64,000 nucleotides of DNA. Source: Arthrobacter sp. EpRS71 (GTDB taxonomy: Bacteria > Actinomycetota > Actinomycetes > Actinomycetales > Micrococcaceae). Made by a program: the position numbers and the translations under genes. The stretch lies in NCBI RefSeq assembly GCF_001512285.1, contig NZ_LNUV01000004.1, positions 62,001 to 126,000 of the forward strand, in the 5' to 3' direction. The stretch's first letter is position 1; every line of letters begins with the position of its first letter. Shown one piece after another: positions 28,000 to 37,058 of this stretch. The notes under the pieces are model-generated. The model worked only from the letters and a program-made list of their open reading frames with translations, was not told where the DNA came from and ran no database searches.

Positions 28000-28269
28000 A
28001 TGAGGCTCGAAGGCTGGCATCTCATCATCATCATCGTTCTGGCTCTGGTGCTCTTTGCAGCGCCGAAGCTGCCGTCCATGGCGCGCAGCATTGGGCAGTC
28101 GATGCGTATTTTCAAGTCTGAAGTCCGGGAGATGAAGAAGGACGGTTCTTCCGAGGCAAAGGACTCCCAGGACGCGTCCGATGCCGTTGAAGGCAAGGTC
28201 GTCGGCCACCCGGACGTCAACACCAAGAACAACGGCGAGACTGACGTACCGCCCGCTAACCGCGTCTAA
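28000..28269 (+). CDS. tatA: Sec-independent translocase subunit TatA
   Basis: The 89-residue protein has a short N-terminal membrane helix (about 6-20), the hinge APKLP, then an amphipathic helix (about 26-45) and an acidic disordered tail, the classical TatA layout. The FG hinge of many TatA proteins is replaced by AAPKLP, as in other actinobacteria. It oligomerises around folded substrates delivered by TatC. It is followed 6 bases later by tatC. In M. tuberculosis tatA and tatC also follow pafC (Rv2095c-Rv2093c). Confidence 0.93.
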   Translation: MRLEGWHLIIIIVLALVLFAAPKLPSMARSIGQSMRIFKSEVREMKKDGSSEAKDSQDASDAVEGKVVGHPDVNTKNNGETDVPPANRV

Positions 28270-28275
28270 AGAGAA

Positions 28276-29112
28276 GTGGTAGAAACGAAGGGGCGCAAGG
28301 CCAACCCCGAAGCCCGGATGGCGCTCCTGGATCACCTCAGGGAGCTGCGAAACCGGCTCTTCAAGGCTGCTATCGGCGTCATCGTGGGAACAGTGGTGGG
28401 CTTCATTGTCTACCAGCCACTCCTTGAAGCGTTGATTAAGCCGATCAAGGACCTCAACGAAAAAGAGGGACGCGCCGCCACACTGAACTTTGATGGCGTC
28501 GCAAGTTCTTTCGACCTGATGGTCCAGGTTTCGGTCTTTCTCGGAGTCATCGTGTCAAGCCCTGTCTGGATCTACCAGCTGTGGGCCTTCATTGTTCCGG
28601 GGCTTCACAAGAAGGAGCGGCGCTTGGCGCTGTCCTTCGTGGCGGCCGCGGTGCCATTGTTCATCGGCGGTGTTCTCCTCGCGTGGCTGGTGTTGCCCAA
28701 TGCAGTTCGTGTACTGACCGATTTCACTCCGGTGGGCGGCTCCAACTTCATCAGCGCTGAAATTTACCTGGCCTTCGTCCTGCGGCTCCTGCTGGCCTTT
28801 GGTATTGCTTTCTTGGTACCCGTGGTTCTGGTGGGCTTGAACCTTGCGGGAATTGTCAAGGGCAAACAGCTCATCAAGAGCTGGAGAATCACCATCTTCC
28901 TGGTGTGCCTTTTTGCTGCGATGGCCGCTCCCGGCGCTGATGCCATGAGCATGTTCTACCTTGCAGCACCCATGCTGATCCTGTTCTTCGCGGCCATTGG
29001 AGTTTGCCTCCTGAATGATCGGCGTCGTGAGCGCCGGGCCATCAAGCGGGCAGCTGAGACGGAAGCCACTGCAGACATCGCCACCCCGGCCACGGATCTG
29101 GAGAATCTCTAG
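28276..29112 (+). CDS. tatC: Sec-independent translocase subunit TatC
   Basis: The 278-residue protein has six predicted membrane segments and the conserved cytoplasmic N-terminus MALLDHLRELRNRLFKA, which recognises twin-arginine signal peptides. PVWIYQLWAFIVPGLHKKERR and the FGIAFLVPVVL segment are typical. It starts with GTG 28276 after GAGAAGTG. No separate tatB is visible, so the system here is TatAC, possibly with TatB encoded elsewhere, as in other actinobacteria. Confidence 0.95.
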   Translation: MVETKGRKANPEARMALLDHLRELRNRLFKAAIGVIVGTVVGFIVYQPLLEALIKPIKDLNEKEGRAATLNFDGVASSFDLMVQVSVFLGVIVSSPVWIYQLWAFIVPGLHKKERRLALSFVAAAVPLFIGGVLLAWLVLPNAVRVLTDFTPVGGSNFISAEIYLAFVLRLLLAFGIAFLVPVVLVGLNLAGIVKGKQLIKSWRITIFLVCLFAAMAAPGADAMSMFYLAAPMLILFFAAIGVCLLNDRRRERRAIKRAAETEATADIATPATDLENL

Positions 29113-29124
29113 ACCTTGGCCCAC

Positions 29125-29136
29125 TAGGCTTGGTGC
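29125..29136 (+). promoter_or_regulatory. Leaderless-type -10 box of the helicase gene
   Basis: TAGGCT (29125-29130) lies 6 bases before the ATG. Confidence 0.5.
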
Positions 29137-32109
29137 ATGTCCTCCATTTCCGGGTCTTCATCTCCATCAGACCGTTACCAGGCGGCAGCCCAGCGGGCGG
29201 CTGAGTCCAAAACATACCTTGGCGCATTCGCCCGTTCCTTGGACTTCGAACTGGACGACTTCCAACGGGAGGCGTGCAGGTCACTGCAGGAGGGCCGCGG
29301 CGTATTGGTGGCAGCTCCCACTGGCGCCGGAAAGACGATCGTTGGCGAGTTCGCGATCTATCTGGCTCTGGAACGGGGACTTAAAGCGTTTTACACGACG
29401 CCCATCAAGGCGTTGAGCAACCAGAAGTACTCAGAGCTGACGGCAAAGTACGGCTCGGCCAACGTCGGCCTGCTGACGGGCGACACCACCATCAACGGCG
29501 AAGCTCCTGTGGTGGTGATGACCACCGAAGTCCTTCGGAACATGTTGTACGCCGATTCTGAGACCCTCGGAGACCTCGGCTTTGTGGTGATGGACGAGGT
29601 CCACTACCTCGCAGATCGATTCCGCGGTGCCGTGTGGGAAGAAGTGATCATCCATTTGCCCAGCGAAGTGCAGGTTGCCTCGCTCAGTGCAACGGTGTCC
29701 AACGCCGAAGAGTTCGGCGCCTGGTTGGACACCGTGCGGGGCGATACTGACGTGATCGTCTCCGAGCACCGTCCTGTGCCGCTATGGCAGCACGTCATGG
29801 TGGGCCGGGAAATAGTGGATCTTTTTGCCGGCGACACCACCTTCGACGAAATTGCACCCCAGGCCCCGGGAGCACAGGAAACGGAGGTGCCTGACCTCTC
29901 CGAATCAGACGAAATCCTGGTGGAGCCTTCCACCCCTGATCGACGCGTCCCGGCCAAACGTTCATCGGCCAATACGGCCCGTCAGGCAGTTACCGGCCCC
30001 GAGTTCGAGGTCAACCCGGACCTGCTGGCCATGGCCCGCTCGGAGAGCCGGATGAACATGAGCGGCCGGTTCGGACACGGTGGCCGGAGCCGACGCAGAC
30101 AAGACCGCTACCGTGATGAGCGGCAACAGTCCGAGCAGCGTAGCCCTGTCCGGAAGGCAAGCCGCCCCCAGGTTATAGAGAGCCTCAGGCGCCAGGATCT
30201 CCTGCCGGCCATCACCTTCATTTTCTCCAGGGCTGGTTGTGACGCGGCCGTAGCGCAGTGCGCAGCATCGGGTCTTTGGCTGACCACCGAGCAAGAACAG
30301 CAGGTGATTGCCCGGCGCGTGGACGAGGCCAGCCACGAAATTCCTGCGGATGACCTCGACGTCCTCGGATTCTGGGGTTGGCGGGACGGACTCATCAGGG
30401 GCTTCGCCGCCCACCACGCGGGCATGCTCCCCACTTTCAAGGAAGTGGTGGAAAAACTTTTTGCCGATGGCTTGGTCAAAGCCGTCTTCGCCACGGAGAC
30501 GTTGGCTCTGGGGGTCAACATGCCCGCGCGCTGCGTGGTCCTGGAAAAGCTGGAAAAGTTCAATGGTGAAGCGCACGTCAACATCACAGCGGGGGAATAC
30601 ACCCAGCTCACCGGCCGCGCCGGCCGCCGTGGAATCGACGTCGAAGGCCACGCCGTGGTGCTGTGGCAACCAGGGACGGATCCCGCCGCCGTAGCCGGGC
30701 TTGCCTCCCGACGCACCTACCCTTTGAACTCCAGTTTCCGGCCAACGTACAACATGAGCATCAACCTGATTGCCCAGTTCGGCCGGGTCCGCGCCCGTGA
30801 AATCCTTGAATCCTCTTTCGCCCAGTTCCAGGCTGACCGTTCCGTAGTGGGCCTTGCCCGGCAGGTCCGTGGGCGTGAAGAGTCGCTGGCAGGCTACGCC
30901 AAATCCATGCAGTGCCACTTGGGTGACTTCACAGAGTACGGAAAGCTCAGGCGCGAACTGAGCGACGCCGAGAATTTCGCCGCCCGCGACCACCAACGCG
31001 CCCGGAAGTCCCATGTTGCGGATTCCCTCACACGGTTGATCCCCGGGGATGTGATCAGCATTTACAGCGGCCGGCTGGCAGGACATGCCGTGGTGCTGGA
31101 GGTGGACCGCAACGCCCGCGAACCGCGGCCCTCGGTTCTCACCTCTGACAACCAGCTGCGACGCATCGGCGTCCACGACCTCGATGGTCCGGTGTCGCCG
31201 GTGACGCGCATCCGTATTCCGAAGTCCTTCAACGCCAAGGTTCCCAAAGCACGCCGGGACCTTGCTTCGTCCATGCGGCACGCTATCAGCGAGGACGCCC
31301 CGCACAGCCGGCGCAACAGCAGGCACGAGGACTTCGGTCTCGGAGCCCGTCTTCCAGATCAGGAAAAGAAGATCGCGGACCTCCGGCGGGCGCTGCGGGC
31401 CCATCCTTGCCATGGCTGCAGCGAACGCGAGGACCATGCGCGGTGGTCCGAGCGTTGGTGGAAGCTGCGCAGGGAGACAGACGGCCTGGTCCGGCAAATC
31501 CAAAGCAGGACCAACACCATTGCCAAGACGTTCGACCGCGTGTGCGATGTTCTTTCGGTTTACGGCTACCTGGAAACCAACGACGCCGGGCACGTCACCA
31601 TCAGCGCCGACGGACAAAGGCTTCGCCGGATCTATGGCGAGAAGGACCTGCTCATCTCCCAGACGGTGCGTCGCGGCGCCATCAACGACCTCGACGCCGC
31701 TGAACTGGCCTCACTGGCGAGCACCTTGGTGTATCAGGCCAAACGGGAAGACCGGGGGCTACGGCCCAAGATGCCTTCCGTTTCCTTGGAATCGGCCGTA
31801 GACATCGTGATCCGCGAATGGTCACAGCTCGAAGATACCGAGGAACGCAACAGGTTGCCTTTGACCGGCGAACCGGAACTGGGGCTCGTGTGGCCCATGT
31901 ACAAGTGGGCCAGGGGGCGCCACCTTCAGGACGTGCTCAGCGGAACCGACCTCGCGGCCGGAGACTTTGTTCGGTGGGCCAAACAAGTGGTGGACCTCCT
32001 TGACCAGCTGGCCAAAATCCCGCAACTGGACCCACGTTTGGTTCGTGTGTGCCGGGAATCCATTGACTTGGTCCGCCGCGGCGTGGTGGCTTACTCCACC
32101 GTGGCTTAG
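29137..32109 (+). CDS. helY: Ski2/HelY-like DExH-box RNA/DNA helicase
   Basis: The 990-residue helicase has motif I APTGAGKT at 60-67, motif II MDEVHYL near 152, motif III SLSATVSN near 185, and later GFAAHHAGMLP and the motif VI QLTGRAGRRGID near 490. A long helical C-terminal domain with a CXXC-type CHGCSER segment near 757 follows, as in the Ski2-like/HelY group. A basic, variable insert (about 275-345) separates the two RecA domains. HelY of M. tuberculosis (Rv2092c) sits after tatC in the same way. Substrate is not known; RNA turnover or recombination are proposed roles for relatives. Confidence 0.9.
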   Translation: MSSISGSSSPSDRYQAAAQRAAESKTYLGAFARSLDFELDDFQREACRSLQEGRGVLVAAPTGAGKTIVGEFAIYLALERGLKAFYTTPIKALSNQKYSELTAKYGSANVGLLTGDTTINGEAPVVVMTTEVLRNMLYADSETLGDLGFVVMDEVHYLADRFRGAVWEEVIIHLPSEVQVASLSATVSNAEEFGAWLDTVRGDTDVIVSEHRPVPLWQHVMVGREIVDLFAGDTTFDEIAPQAPGAQETEVPDLSESDEILVEPSTPDRRVPAKRSSANTARQAVTGPEFEVNPDLLAMARSESRMNMSGRFGHGGRSRRRQDRYRDERQQSEQRSPVRKASRPQVIESLRRQDLLPAITFIFSRAGCDAAVAQCAASGLWLTTEQEQQVIARRVDEASHEIPADDLDVLGFWGWRDGLIRGFAAHHAGMLPTFKEVVEKLFADGLVKAVFATETLALGVNMPARCVVLEKLEKFNGEAHVNITAGEYTQLTGRAGRRGIDVEGHAVVLWQPGTDPAAVAGLASRRTYPLNSSFRPTYNMSINLIAQFGRVRAREILESSFAQFQADRSVVGLARQVRGREESLAGYAKSMQCHLGDFTEYGKLRRELSDAENFAARDHQRARKSHVADSLTRLIPGDVISIYSGRLAGHAVVLEVDRNAREPRPSVLTSDNQLRRIGVHDLDGPVSPVTRIRIPKSFNAKVPKARRDLASSMRHAISEDAPHSRRNSRHEDFGLGARLPDQEKKIADLRRALRAHPCHGCSEREDHARWSERWWKLRRETDGLVRQIQSRTNTIAKTFDRVCDVLSVYGYLETNDAGHVTISADGQRLRRIYGEKDLLISQTVRRGAINDLDAAELASLASTLVYQAKREDRGLRPKMPSVSLESAVDIVIREWSQLEDTEERNRLPLTGEPELGLVWPMYKWARGRHLQDVLSGTDLAAGDFVRWAKQVVDLLDQLAKIPQLDPRLVRVCRESIDLVRRGVVAYSTVA

Positions 32110-32129
32110 GCCATCCCTTTCCAGATAGA

Positions 32130-32143
32130 TAGTTTTCTACGCT
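32130..32143 (+). promoter_or_regulatory. Possible -10 boxes of the amidohydrolase gene
   Basis: TAGTTT (32130-32135) and TACGCT (32138-32143) lie in the 48-base gap. The first keeps the AGGAG at 32145-32149 inside the leader and is preferred. Confidence 0.3.
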
Positions 32144-32157
32144 CAGGAGCACAACGC

Positions 32158-33816
32158 ATGAATCAGCCAGGCGTGCAAGCCGGCCCGGACTGCAACACCA
32201 CAGACCGCAAGGTCACGATGTACCGCAATGGTTCGATCTATACCGCGGCAGATCCCTTTGCCACAGCCATGGTGGTGGACGGCGATACCGTAGCCTGGGT
32301 TGGCTCCGAGCAGGCCGCTTCCTCCATTGCCGATTCCTCCATGGAAATCATCGATCTCAAGGGTGCGCTCCTCGCCCCGGGCTTTGTCGACTCTCATGCG
32401 CATCTGACTGAGACGGGCCTTGCCCTGTCCGGGCTGCAGCTCTCCGGGGTGCGATCAGCAACGGAATTGCTCGACGCCGTTGCTGCTGCTGGCGGCACGG
32501 GCGCAGTTTTGGGACACGGTTGGGATGAAACGATGTGGAACGATCCCACACTCCCTACCTTGGAAGAGATCGAAAGGGCAGCTGCCGGGCGGCACGTCTA
32601 CCTCTCACGCATTGACGTTCATTCAGCTCTTGTTTCATCATCGCTCGCCACGGCAGCAGGGCTGAACAACCTCGACGGATTCTCCGGGACGGCCCACGTG
32701 GTCCGGGCGGCACATACGGCTGCCCGGCTGACTGCCCGGAATTTCACCGAGCCCGAACGGCGAAGCTACCAGGCCTCGGCCCTGTGGGAGGCCGCTTCCC
32801 ATGGTTATGTTGCCGTCGCCGAAATGTCCGCACCACACCTTTGCGGTCCTGAGGACTTGAGGATGGCTGCGTCATGGAACGAGGACCTGTACACGCCTGA
32901 GGTTCTTCCGTACTGGGGCGAGCTGGCCACCTCACAAGAGCACTCGCAAGCCATTCTGGACGGCCTGGGTACCAAGGTCCTGGGCCTTGCTGGTGACCTC
33001 AATATGGACGGTTCCATCGGATCCCGTACGGCGGCCCTCATGGACGACTATTCCGACGCAAAGGGCCACCGCGGCAGTTTGTACCTTTCGGTGGACGACG
33101 CCGCCAAACATCTTGTTGCTACGTCCCTGCTGGGAGTCCAAGCAGGATTCCACGTCATCGGCGACGCAGGCCTCGGCGCTGTGCTGGACGCCTTTGACGC
33201 AGCAGCCGCCGAGGTGGGGGAGCAGCGTATCCGGGCAGCCGGCCATCGCCTTGAACACGTGGAAATGGCCCACCAGTCCGCCATCGACCGTCTGGCCAAG
33301 TACTCCATCTCGGTCAGTGTTCAGCCTGGCTTCGACGCCGCGTGGGGTGCCGCAGGTGGTCTCTACGAACAGCGCTTGGGTGGCCGCAGCCAGACGATGA
33401 ACCCCTTCGCTTCGTTCTACTCGAGCGGGGTACCCATAGCCTTCGGAAGTGACAGCCCGGTAACCCCTCTCCGCCCGTGGTCCAGCGTGCGGGCCTGCTT
33501 GGAGCACAGCAACCCGGACCAGAGAATATCCGCCCGGGCGGCGTTCCTGGGGCACACCCGTGCGGGGTGGCGGGCTACCAAGCACCGGAACCCCCTGATG
33601 GGACAACTGGTCCCGGGCGCTCCGGCAAGTTTCGCTGTATGGGAGGTGGACGAGCTAATGGTGCAGGTAGCTGATAGCAGAGTGCAGTCCTGGAGTACGG
33701 ATCCCCGGGCGCGGACGCCACTTTTGCCGGCCCTTGACACCGGCAGCGACCCTCGCTGCCTGCAGACGGTGCGCGAGGGCCACGAGTTGTTCGCTCACGA
33801 GTCCCTGAGGGTCTAA
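32158..33816 (+). CDS. YtcJ-like amidohydrolase
   Basis: The 552-residue metal-dependent hydrolase has an N-terminal beta-sandwich strand set, the metal motif GFVDSHAHLTE near residue 78, DGSIGSRTAAL near 283, a late His pair (GFHVIGDAG and GHRLEHVEM) and SDSPVTPLRP near 425. This is the amidohydrolase family 3 (YtcJ-like) pattern. The substrate is unknown; relatives act on N-acyl or formamide bonds. AGGAG precedes ATG 32158. It lies between the helicase gene and ppm1 and has no evident functional tie to them. Confidence 0.88.
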   Translation: MNQPGVQAGPDCNTTDRKVTMYRNGSIYTAADPFATAMVVDGDTVAWVGSEQAASSIADSSMEIIDLKGALLAPGFVDSHAHLTETGLALSGLQLSGVRSATELLDAVAAAGGTGAVLGHGWDETMWNDPTLPTLEEIERAAAGRHVYLSRIDVHSALVSSSLATAAGLNNLDGFSGTAHVVRAAHTAARLTARNFTEPERRSYQASALWEAASHGYVAVAEMSAPHLCGPEDLRMAASWNEDLYTPEVLPYWGELATSQEHSQAILDGLGTKVLGLAGDLNMDGSIGSRTAALMDDYSDAKGHRGSLYLSVDDAAKHLVATSLLGVQAGFHVIGDAGLGAVLDAFDAAAAEVGEQRIRAAGHRLEHVEMAHQSAIDRLAKYSISVSVQPGFDAAWGAAGGLYEQRLGGRSQTMNPFASFYSSGVPIAFGSDSPVTPLRPWSSVRACLEHSNPDQRISARAAFLGHTRAGWRATKHRNPLMGQLVPGAPASFAVWEVDELMVQVADSRVQSWSTDPRARTPLLPALDTGSDPRCLQTVREGHELFAHESLRV

Positions 33817-33900
33817 AGTCACCGCGATCCACGCCAAGCGGCCGCAAACCGCGCCTTGTGACCGCCACCACAGGCGCCACATGCTTCCCTGTCGTCGTCC

Positions 33901-33906
33901 TATAAT
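33901..33906 (+). promoter_or_regulatory. Consensus -10 box before ppm1
   Basis: A perfect TATAAT lies 75 bases before the ppm1 start, giving a leader of about 65 bases that contains AAGGAAAGG. No clear -35 is seen at 16-18 bases. The rest of the 164-base gap shows nothing else. Confidence 0.5.
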
Positions 33907-33980
33907 GGAGAGTTGCGCCAGAATGCCAGCCGCCAGGCTGCTCCGGCACACTGACCGCTCCATCAAGGAAAGGCCTCTTC

Positions 33981-34724
33981 TTGCGTGTCCTGACGATCAT
34001 TCCCACTTACAACGAGCTGGAATCGCTCCCCGTGACCTTGGGACGGCTGCGCGCAGCAGTGCCGCACTCCGATGTCCTGGTGGTGGACGACAACAGTCCA
34101 GACGGCACGGGAAAGCTGGCCGACGACTTCGCCGCTGAGGACAGCCAAGTACATGTCCTTCACCGCAAGGGGAAGGAAGGCCTCGGAGCTGCCTACATCG
34201 CAGGTTTCAAGTGGGGACTTGCCGCTGGCTATGACGTCCTGGTGGAAATGGACGCCGACGGTTCGCATAAGCCGGAGCAGTTGCCGCTTCTCCTTGACGC
34301 CGTAGAGGCCGGGGCAGATCTCGCCATGGGCTCCCGGTGGGTTCCCGGTGGCAGCGTAGTCAACTGGCCGTTGTACCGTCAGGCGATTTCCCGCGTCGGC
34401 AGCACCTACGCCCGCATCATGCTGGGCGTAAAGATCAAGGATGTCACCGGCGGTTACCGCGCCTTCCGCCGCAGCACGCTGGAGGCTCTGAACCTGGACG
34501 AGGTGGAGTCGGTTGGTTATGGCTTCCAGGTTGACCTGGCATGGCGCGTGGCCAAGCTTGGGCTGCGCATCGAAGAGCGACCCATCACGTTCGTCGAGCG
34601 CGAGCTCGGGGCATCCAAGATGAGCGGAAACATTGTGGTTGAGGCCATGATTAACGTCACCAAGTGGGGACTCGCGGCGCGGTGGGCCAAGCTCACCCGC
34701 AAGTCACCGGCAGTTGCCAAATAA
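33981..34724 (+). CDS. ppm1: Polyprenol monophosphomannose synthase
   Basis: The 247-residue GT2 enzyme matches the soluble domain of Ppm1/DPM1. It has LTIIPTYNELESLP at the N-terminus, VVDDNSPDGTG, the metal-binding EMDADGSH near residue 94, and FRRSTLEAL and GYGFQVDLAW further on. It transfers mannose from GDP-mannose to polyprenol phosphate, which feeds lipomannan-type glycolipids and protein O-mannosylation. The N-terminal acyltransferase domain of the M. tuberculosis fusion (Rv2051c) is absent. It starts with TTG 33981. It is next to rbpA, as in M. tuberculosis. Confidence 0.92.
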   Translation: MRVLTIIPTYNELESLPVTLGRLRAAVPHSDVLVVDDNSPDGTGKLADDFAAEDSQVHVLHRKGKEGLGAAYIAGFKWGLAAGYDVLVEMDADGSHKPEQLPLLLDAVEAGADLAMGSRWVPGGSVVNWPLYRQAISRVGSTYARIMLGVKIKDVTGGYRAFRRSTLEALNLDEVESVGYGFQVDLAWRVAKLGLRIEERPITFVERELGASKMSGNIVVEAMINVTKWGLAARWAKLTRKSPAVAK

Positions 34725-34757
34725 CGCCTAAGCTTTCTCAAAGGCAAAGACAACAAC

Positions 34758-34804
34758 AAAGGCCGGGTCCGGCTCCCCGTGAGGGGAACCGGGCCCGGCC
34801 TTTT
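34758..34804. terminator. Intrinsic terminator between ppm1 and rbpA
   Basis: GGCCGGGTCCGG (34761-34772) pairs with CCGGGCCCGGCC (34789-34800), with one G-U wobble and an inner CTCCCC/GGGGAA extension. It is flanked by AAA on the left and TTTT on the right, so it can work for both convergent genes. Confidence 0.85.
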
Positions 34805-34842
34805 CGCTACGTCGGGGCCCGACTGTACGTCGGGACGACCAC

Positions 34843-35190
34843 CTATGCGGAGCGGCGCTCTCCGCGGCGCTCACGCAGGATGTTCAGACGATCCTCAAGG
34901 ATCTGCTCCAGCTCGGGAAGGCTGCGGCGTTCCAAGAGCATGTCCCAGTGGGTGCGGACGGCTTTTTCGTTGGCGTCCACGGGACGCTCGCCATCTACCA
35001 GCAGCGCTTCCTTGCCAGTCTTGGATACCCAAACGGGGGGAATTTCGGCTTCTGAGGAGAAGGTCACGAAGACCTGCTCGCCATCCTCGCAACGGTACTC
35101 GACCCGCTGGCGCGGTGCCGGTTCAACGCCGGATTCTGTTTCCATGCTTTGGGCGCCAAGACGCATACCCCGCAGGCTGCGATCGCTCAT
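34843..35190 (-). CDS. rbpA: RNA polymerase-binding protein RbpA
   Basis: The 115-residue protein has the RbpA layout. A disordered N-terminal tail (about 1-25) precedes a core beta domain with YRCEDGEQVFVTFSSEAEIPPVW, a basic linker, and a C-terminal sigma-interacting helix with RTHWDMLLERRSLPELE. RbpA binds RNA polymerase and group 1/2 sigma factors and stimulates transcription; in Streptomyces it is under sigma-R control. The core domain retains a single Cys. Two candidate promoters lie in the 256-base gap upstream. It is convergent with ppm1. Confidence 0.95.
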   Translation of the reverse strand: MSDRSLRGMRLGAQSMETESGVEPAPRQRVEYRCEDGEQVFVTFSSEAEIPPVWVSKTGKEALLVDGERPVDANEKAVRTHWDMLLERRSLPELEQILEDRLNILRERRGERRSA

Positions 35191-35294
35191 GATTACTCCC
35201 TCTGTCTGTTCGCGGAGCAGGAACCCCGCGCTGGCCGTAAGCCGTTTTCACGATCCTTACGGACTACTTCTGCACACCTTGCATCACTCATTGC

Positions 35295-35320
35295 AACGCT
35301 TGGCCAAGCTTTAATGTTCC
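35295..35320 (-). promoter_or_regulatory. Sigma-R/sigma-H-type promoter candidate of rbpA
   Basis: On the minus strand GGAAC (35316-35320) is followed after exactly 18 bases by GTT (35295-35297). This fits the GGAA(T/C)-N18/19-GTT consensus of thiol-oxidative-stress sigma factors. The predicted leader is about 100 bases. Confidence 0.6.
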
Positions 35321-35351
35321 GTCCACGCTGAACCAGCCGGACAAATATCCC

Positions 35352-35381
35352 ATTATACGCGGATCCTCGCCCACTACTCAA
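35352..35381 (-). promoter_or_regulatory. Housekeeping-type promoter of rbpA
   Basis: On the minus strand TTGAGT (35376-35381) and TATAAT (35352-35357) are separated by 18 bases. The -10 is a perfect match. Transcription would start near 35345, upstream of the stress-type promoter. Confidence 0.65.
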
Positions 35382-35446
35382 AAGGAGGGACAAACACCGA
35401 GCGGCCAGCCTGGATGGCTGACCGCTCGAAGTCACTGCACTTTGCT

Positions 35447-36424
35447 TTATTCAGCGGGCCGTGGCTGGGCGGGTGTTCCCGCTGGCTCGGACGACGTGGT
35501 CTCATCCGAGCCGCCGAAGAGGCCAACGGGGGAGTCCCCGTTGTTACCTCCAAGCGCACCCCCGATACCTTTGAGCGCCTCGCCGACTTCGCTGGGAATG
35601 ATCCAGAGCTTGTTTGAGCTCCCCTCTGCGATCTTGGGGAGGGTTTGCAAGTACTGGTATGCCAGGAGCTTTTGGTCCGGGTTGCCCTTGTGAATGGCAT
35701 CGAAGACCTTCTGGATGGCTTGTGCTTCACCGTCTGCCCGCAGAATGGCTGCCTTGGCGTCACCCTCAGCTGCAAGGATGGCGGCTTGACGCTGGCCTTC
35801 GGCGGTGAGGATCTGCGACTGCTTGGTACCCTCCGCGGTCAGGATGGCTGCGCGGCGATCCCGCTCTGCGCGCATCTGCTTCTCCATGGAGTCCTGAATG
35901 GAGTGGGGCGGATCAATCGCCTTGAGCTCCACGCGGGACACCCGGATTCCCCAACGACCCGTTGCTTCGTCAAGGACGCCGCGCAGCTGACCGTTGATCT
36001 GGTCACGGGATGTCAGGGCTTCTTCAAGGTTGAGCCCACCCACCACGTTGCGAAGCGTGGTGGTGGTCAACTGCTCCACGGCCTGAATGTAGTTGGCGAT
36101 CTCGTAAGTCGCGGCCCTGGGATCGGTCACTTGGAAGTAAACGACGGTGTCAATCGAGACCACCAGGTTGTCCTCGGTAATGACCGGCTGCGGCGGGAAC
36201 GACACCACTTGTTCGCGCAAGTCGAGCAACGGCAGGAGCCTGTCGACGAACGGAATCAGGATGGTTAGTCCCGGGTTGAGTGTCCGCTGGTACTTGCCCA
36301 GGCGTTCAACGACGCCGGCACGTGCCTGCGGGATGATCCTCACCGAACGGACCAACACGATGATGACAAAAATGACGAGAACAATCAGCACAATTGCTGC
36401 TGCTGTTCCTCCTAAGCCGTCCAT
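35447..36424 (-). CDS. SPFH/band-7 membrane protein (QmcA/stomatin-like)
   Basis: The 325-residue protein has an N-terminal membrane anchor (about 9-27) and an SPFH domain (about 30-200) with IPQARAGVVERLGKY and LNPGLTILIPFVD. A helical region follows with alternating TAEG/AAEG repeats (about 200-240), and the C-terminal tail is acidic and Gly-rich. SPFH proteins form large membrane assemblies and partner with NfeD proteins. AAGGAG precedes the ATG. It lies 92 bases after the nfeD-like gene in the same direction; a GCGGGCA/TGCCCGC hairpin (36469-36485) lies between them. Confidence 0.93.
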   Translation of the reverse strand: MDGLGGTAAAIVLIVLVIFVIIVLVRSVRIIPQARAGVVERLGKYQRTLNPGLTILIPFVDRLLPLLDLREQVVSFPPQPVITEDNLVVSIDTVVYFQVTDPRAATYEIANYIQAVEQLTTTTLRNVVGGLNLEEALTSRDQINGQLRGVLDEATGRWGIRVSRVELKAIDPPHSIQDSMEKQMRAERDRRAAILTAEGTKQSQILTAEGQRQAAILAAEGDAKAAILRADGEAQAIQKVFDAIHKGNPDQKLLAYQYLQTLPKIAEGSSNKLWIIPSEVGEALKGIGGALGGNNGDSPVGLFGGSDETTSSEPAGTPAQPRPAE

Positions 36425-36516
36425 ACATCTCCTTCATTCCCCAATTGCGTGGTGTGATGCGGCTGAACGCGGGCAGGCTGCCCGCACCGGCAACCGCTGA
36501 AATTCAAGGGCGCGCT

Positions 36517-36978
36517 TTAGCGCGGGCTGTTCTCGGCAGGCGAGGCTACAACCGCCGTCGCGCCGTCGATTCTGGTGACCTGGACTGTTGCACCGGCGTC
36601 GAGGACACCGGCTGCGCTGCGGGCGCTCCAGACGTCGCCGCCAATTTTGACCAGCCCGCTGGTTCCGCTCACGGCCTCGATGACGAGGGCGGACTGACCG
36701 ATAAGCCGGTCTATGTTGCTGCGCTGTTCTGCCGGCCCCTTATGCAGGTGCTTCATGGCGACAGGACGGACGAAGACGATCATCAGGAGGGAGACCACGG
36801 AGAAAATCACGATTTGGAGCCAGAAATCGGCCCCTGCAAAGTCAGCGATCAGTCCGGCCAGGGCACCGCCGCCCAGCATGATGAAGAAGAGGTCGAGAGT
36901 AAGCATCTCCACCACCGCGAACGCGAGGAAGACGGTGAGCCAGAGTGCCCACCAATTTTCGCCGAGCCATTCGAACAT
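36517..36978 (-). CDS. NfeD-like membrane protein
   Basis: The 153-residue protein has two to three membrane segments in residues 5-75 and a C-terminal OB-fold domain (about 85-150) with LIGQSALVIE and GGDVWSARS, the short NfeD type. It is the usual partner of SPFH proteins, which fits the gene downstream; the pair is thought to organise membrane domains and protein quality control. ATG 36978 follows GGGGGAAAAG. A longer start 13 codons upstream is possible but has no ribosome site. Confidence 0.9.
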   Translation of the reverse strand: MFEWLGENWWALWLTVFLAFAVVEMLTLDLFFIMLGGGALAGLIADFAGADFWLQIVIFSVVSLLMIVFVRPVAMKHLHKGPAEQRSNIDRLIGQSALVIEAVSGTSGLVKIGGDVWSARSAAGVLDAGATVQVTRIDGATAVVASPAENSPR

Positions 36979-37032
36979 CTTTTCCCCCTTGGTCCCGGAT
37001 CCCGCAAGCAGGATCACAGTCGCTGTCCTTCC

Positions 37033-37038
37033 ATCCTA
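37033..37038 (-). promoter_or_regulatory. Possible -10 box of the NfeD/SPFH operon
   Basis: TAGGAT on the minus strand, giving a leader of about 47 bases before the NfeD-like gene. No clear -35 element. Confidence 0.35.
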
Positions 37039-37058
37039 GCCCGAGGTTCCGCCCCACG

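Noticed and set aside
29962-31617. Antisense open frame of about 550 codons opposite helY
   Set aside because: Composition is that of an out-of-phase shadow in GC-rich DNA, and no domain is visible; the plus strand holds all helicase motifs.
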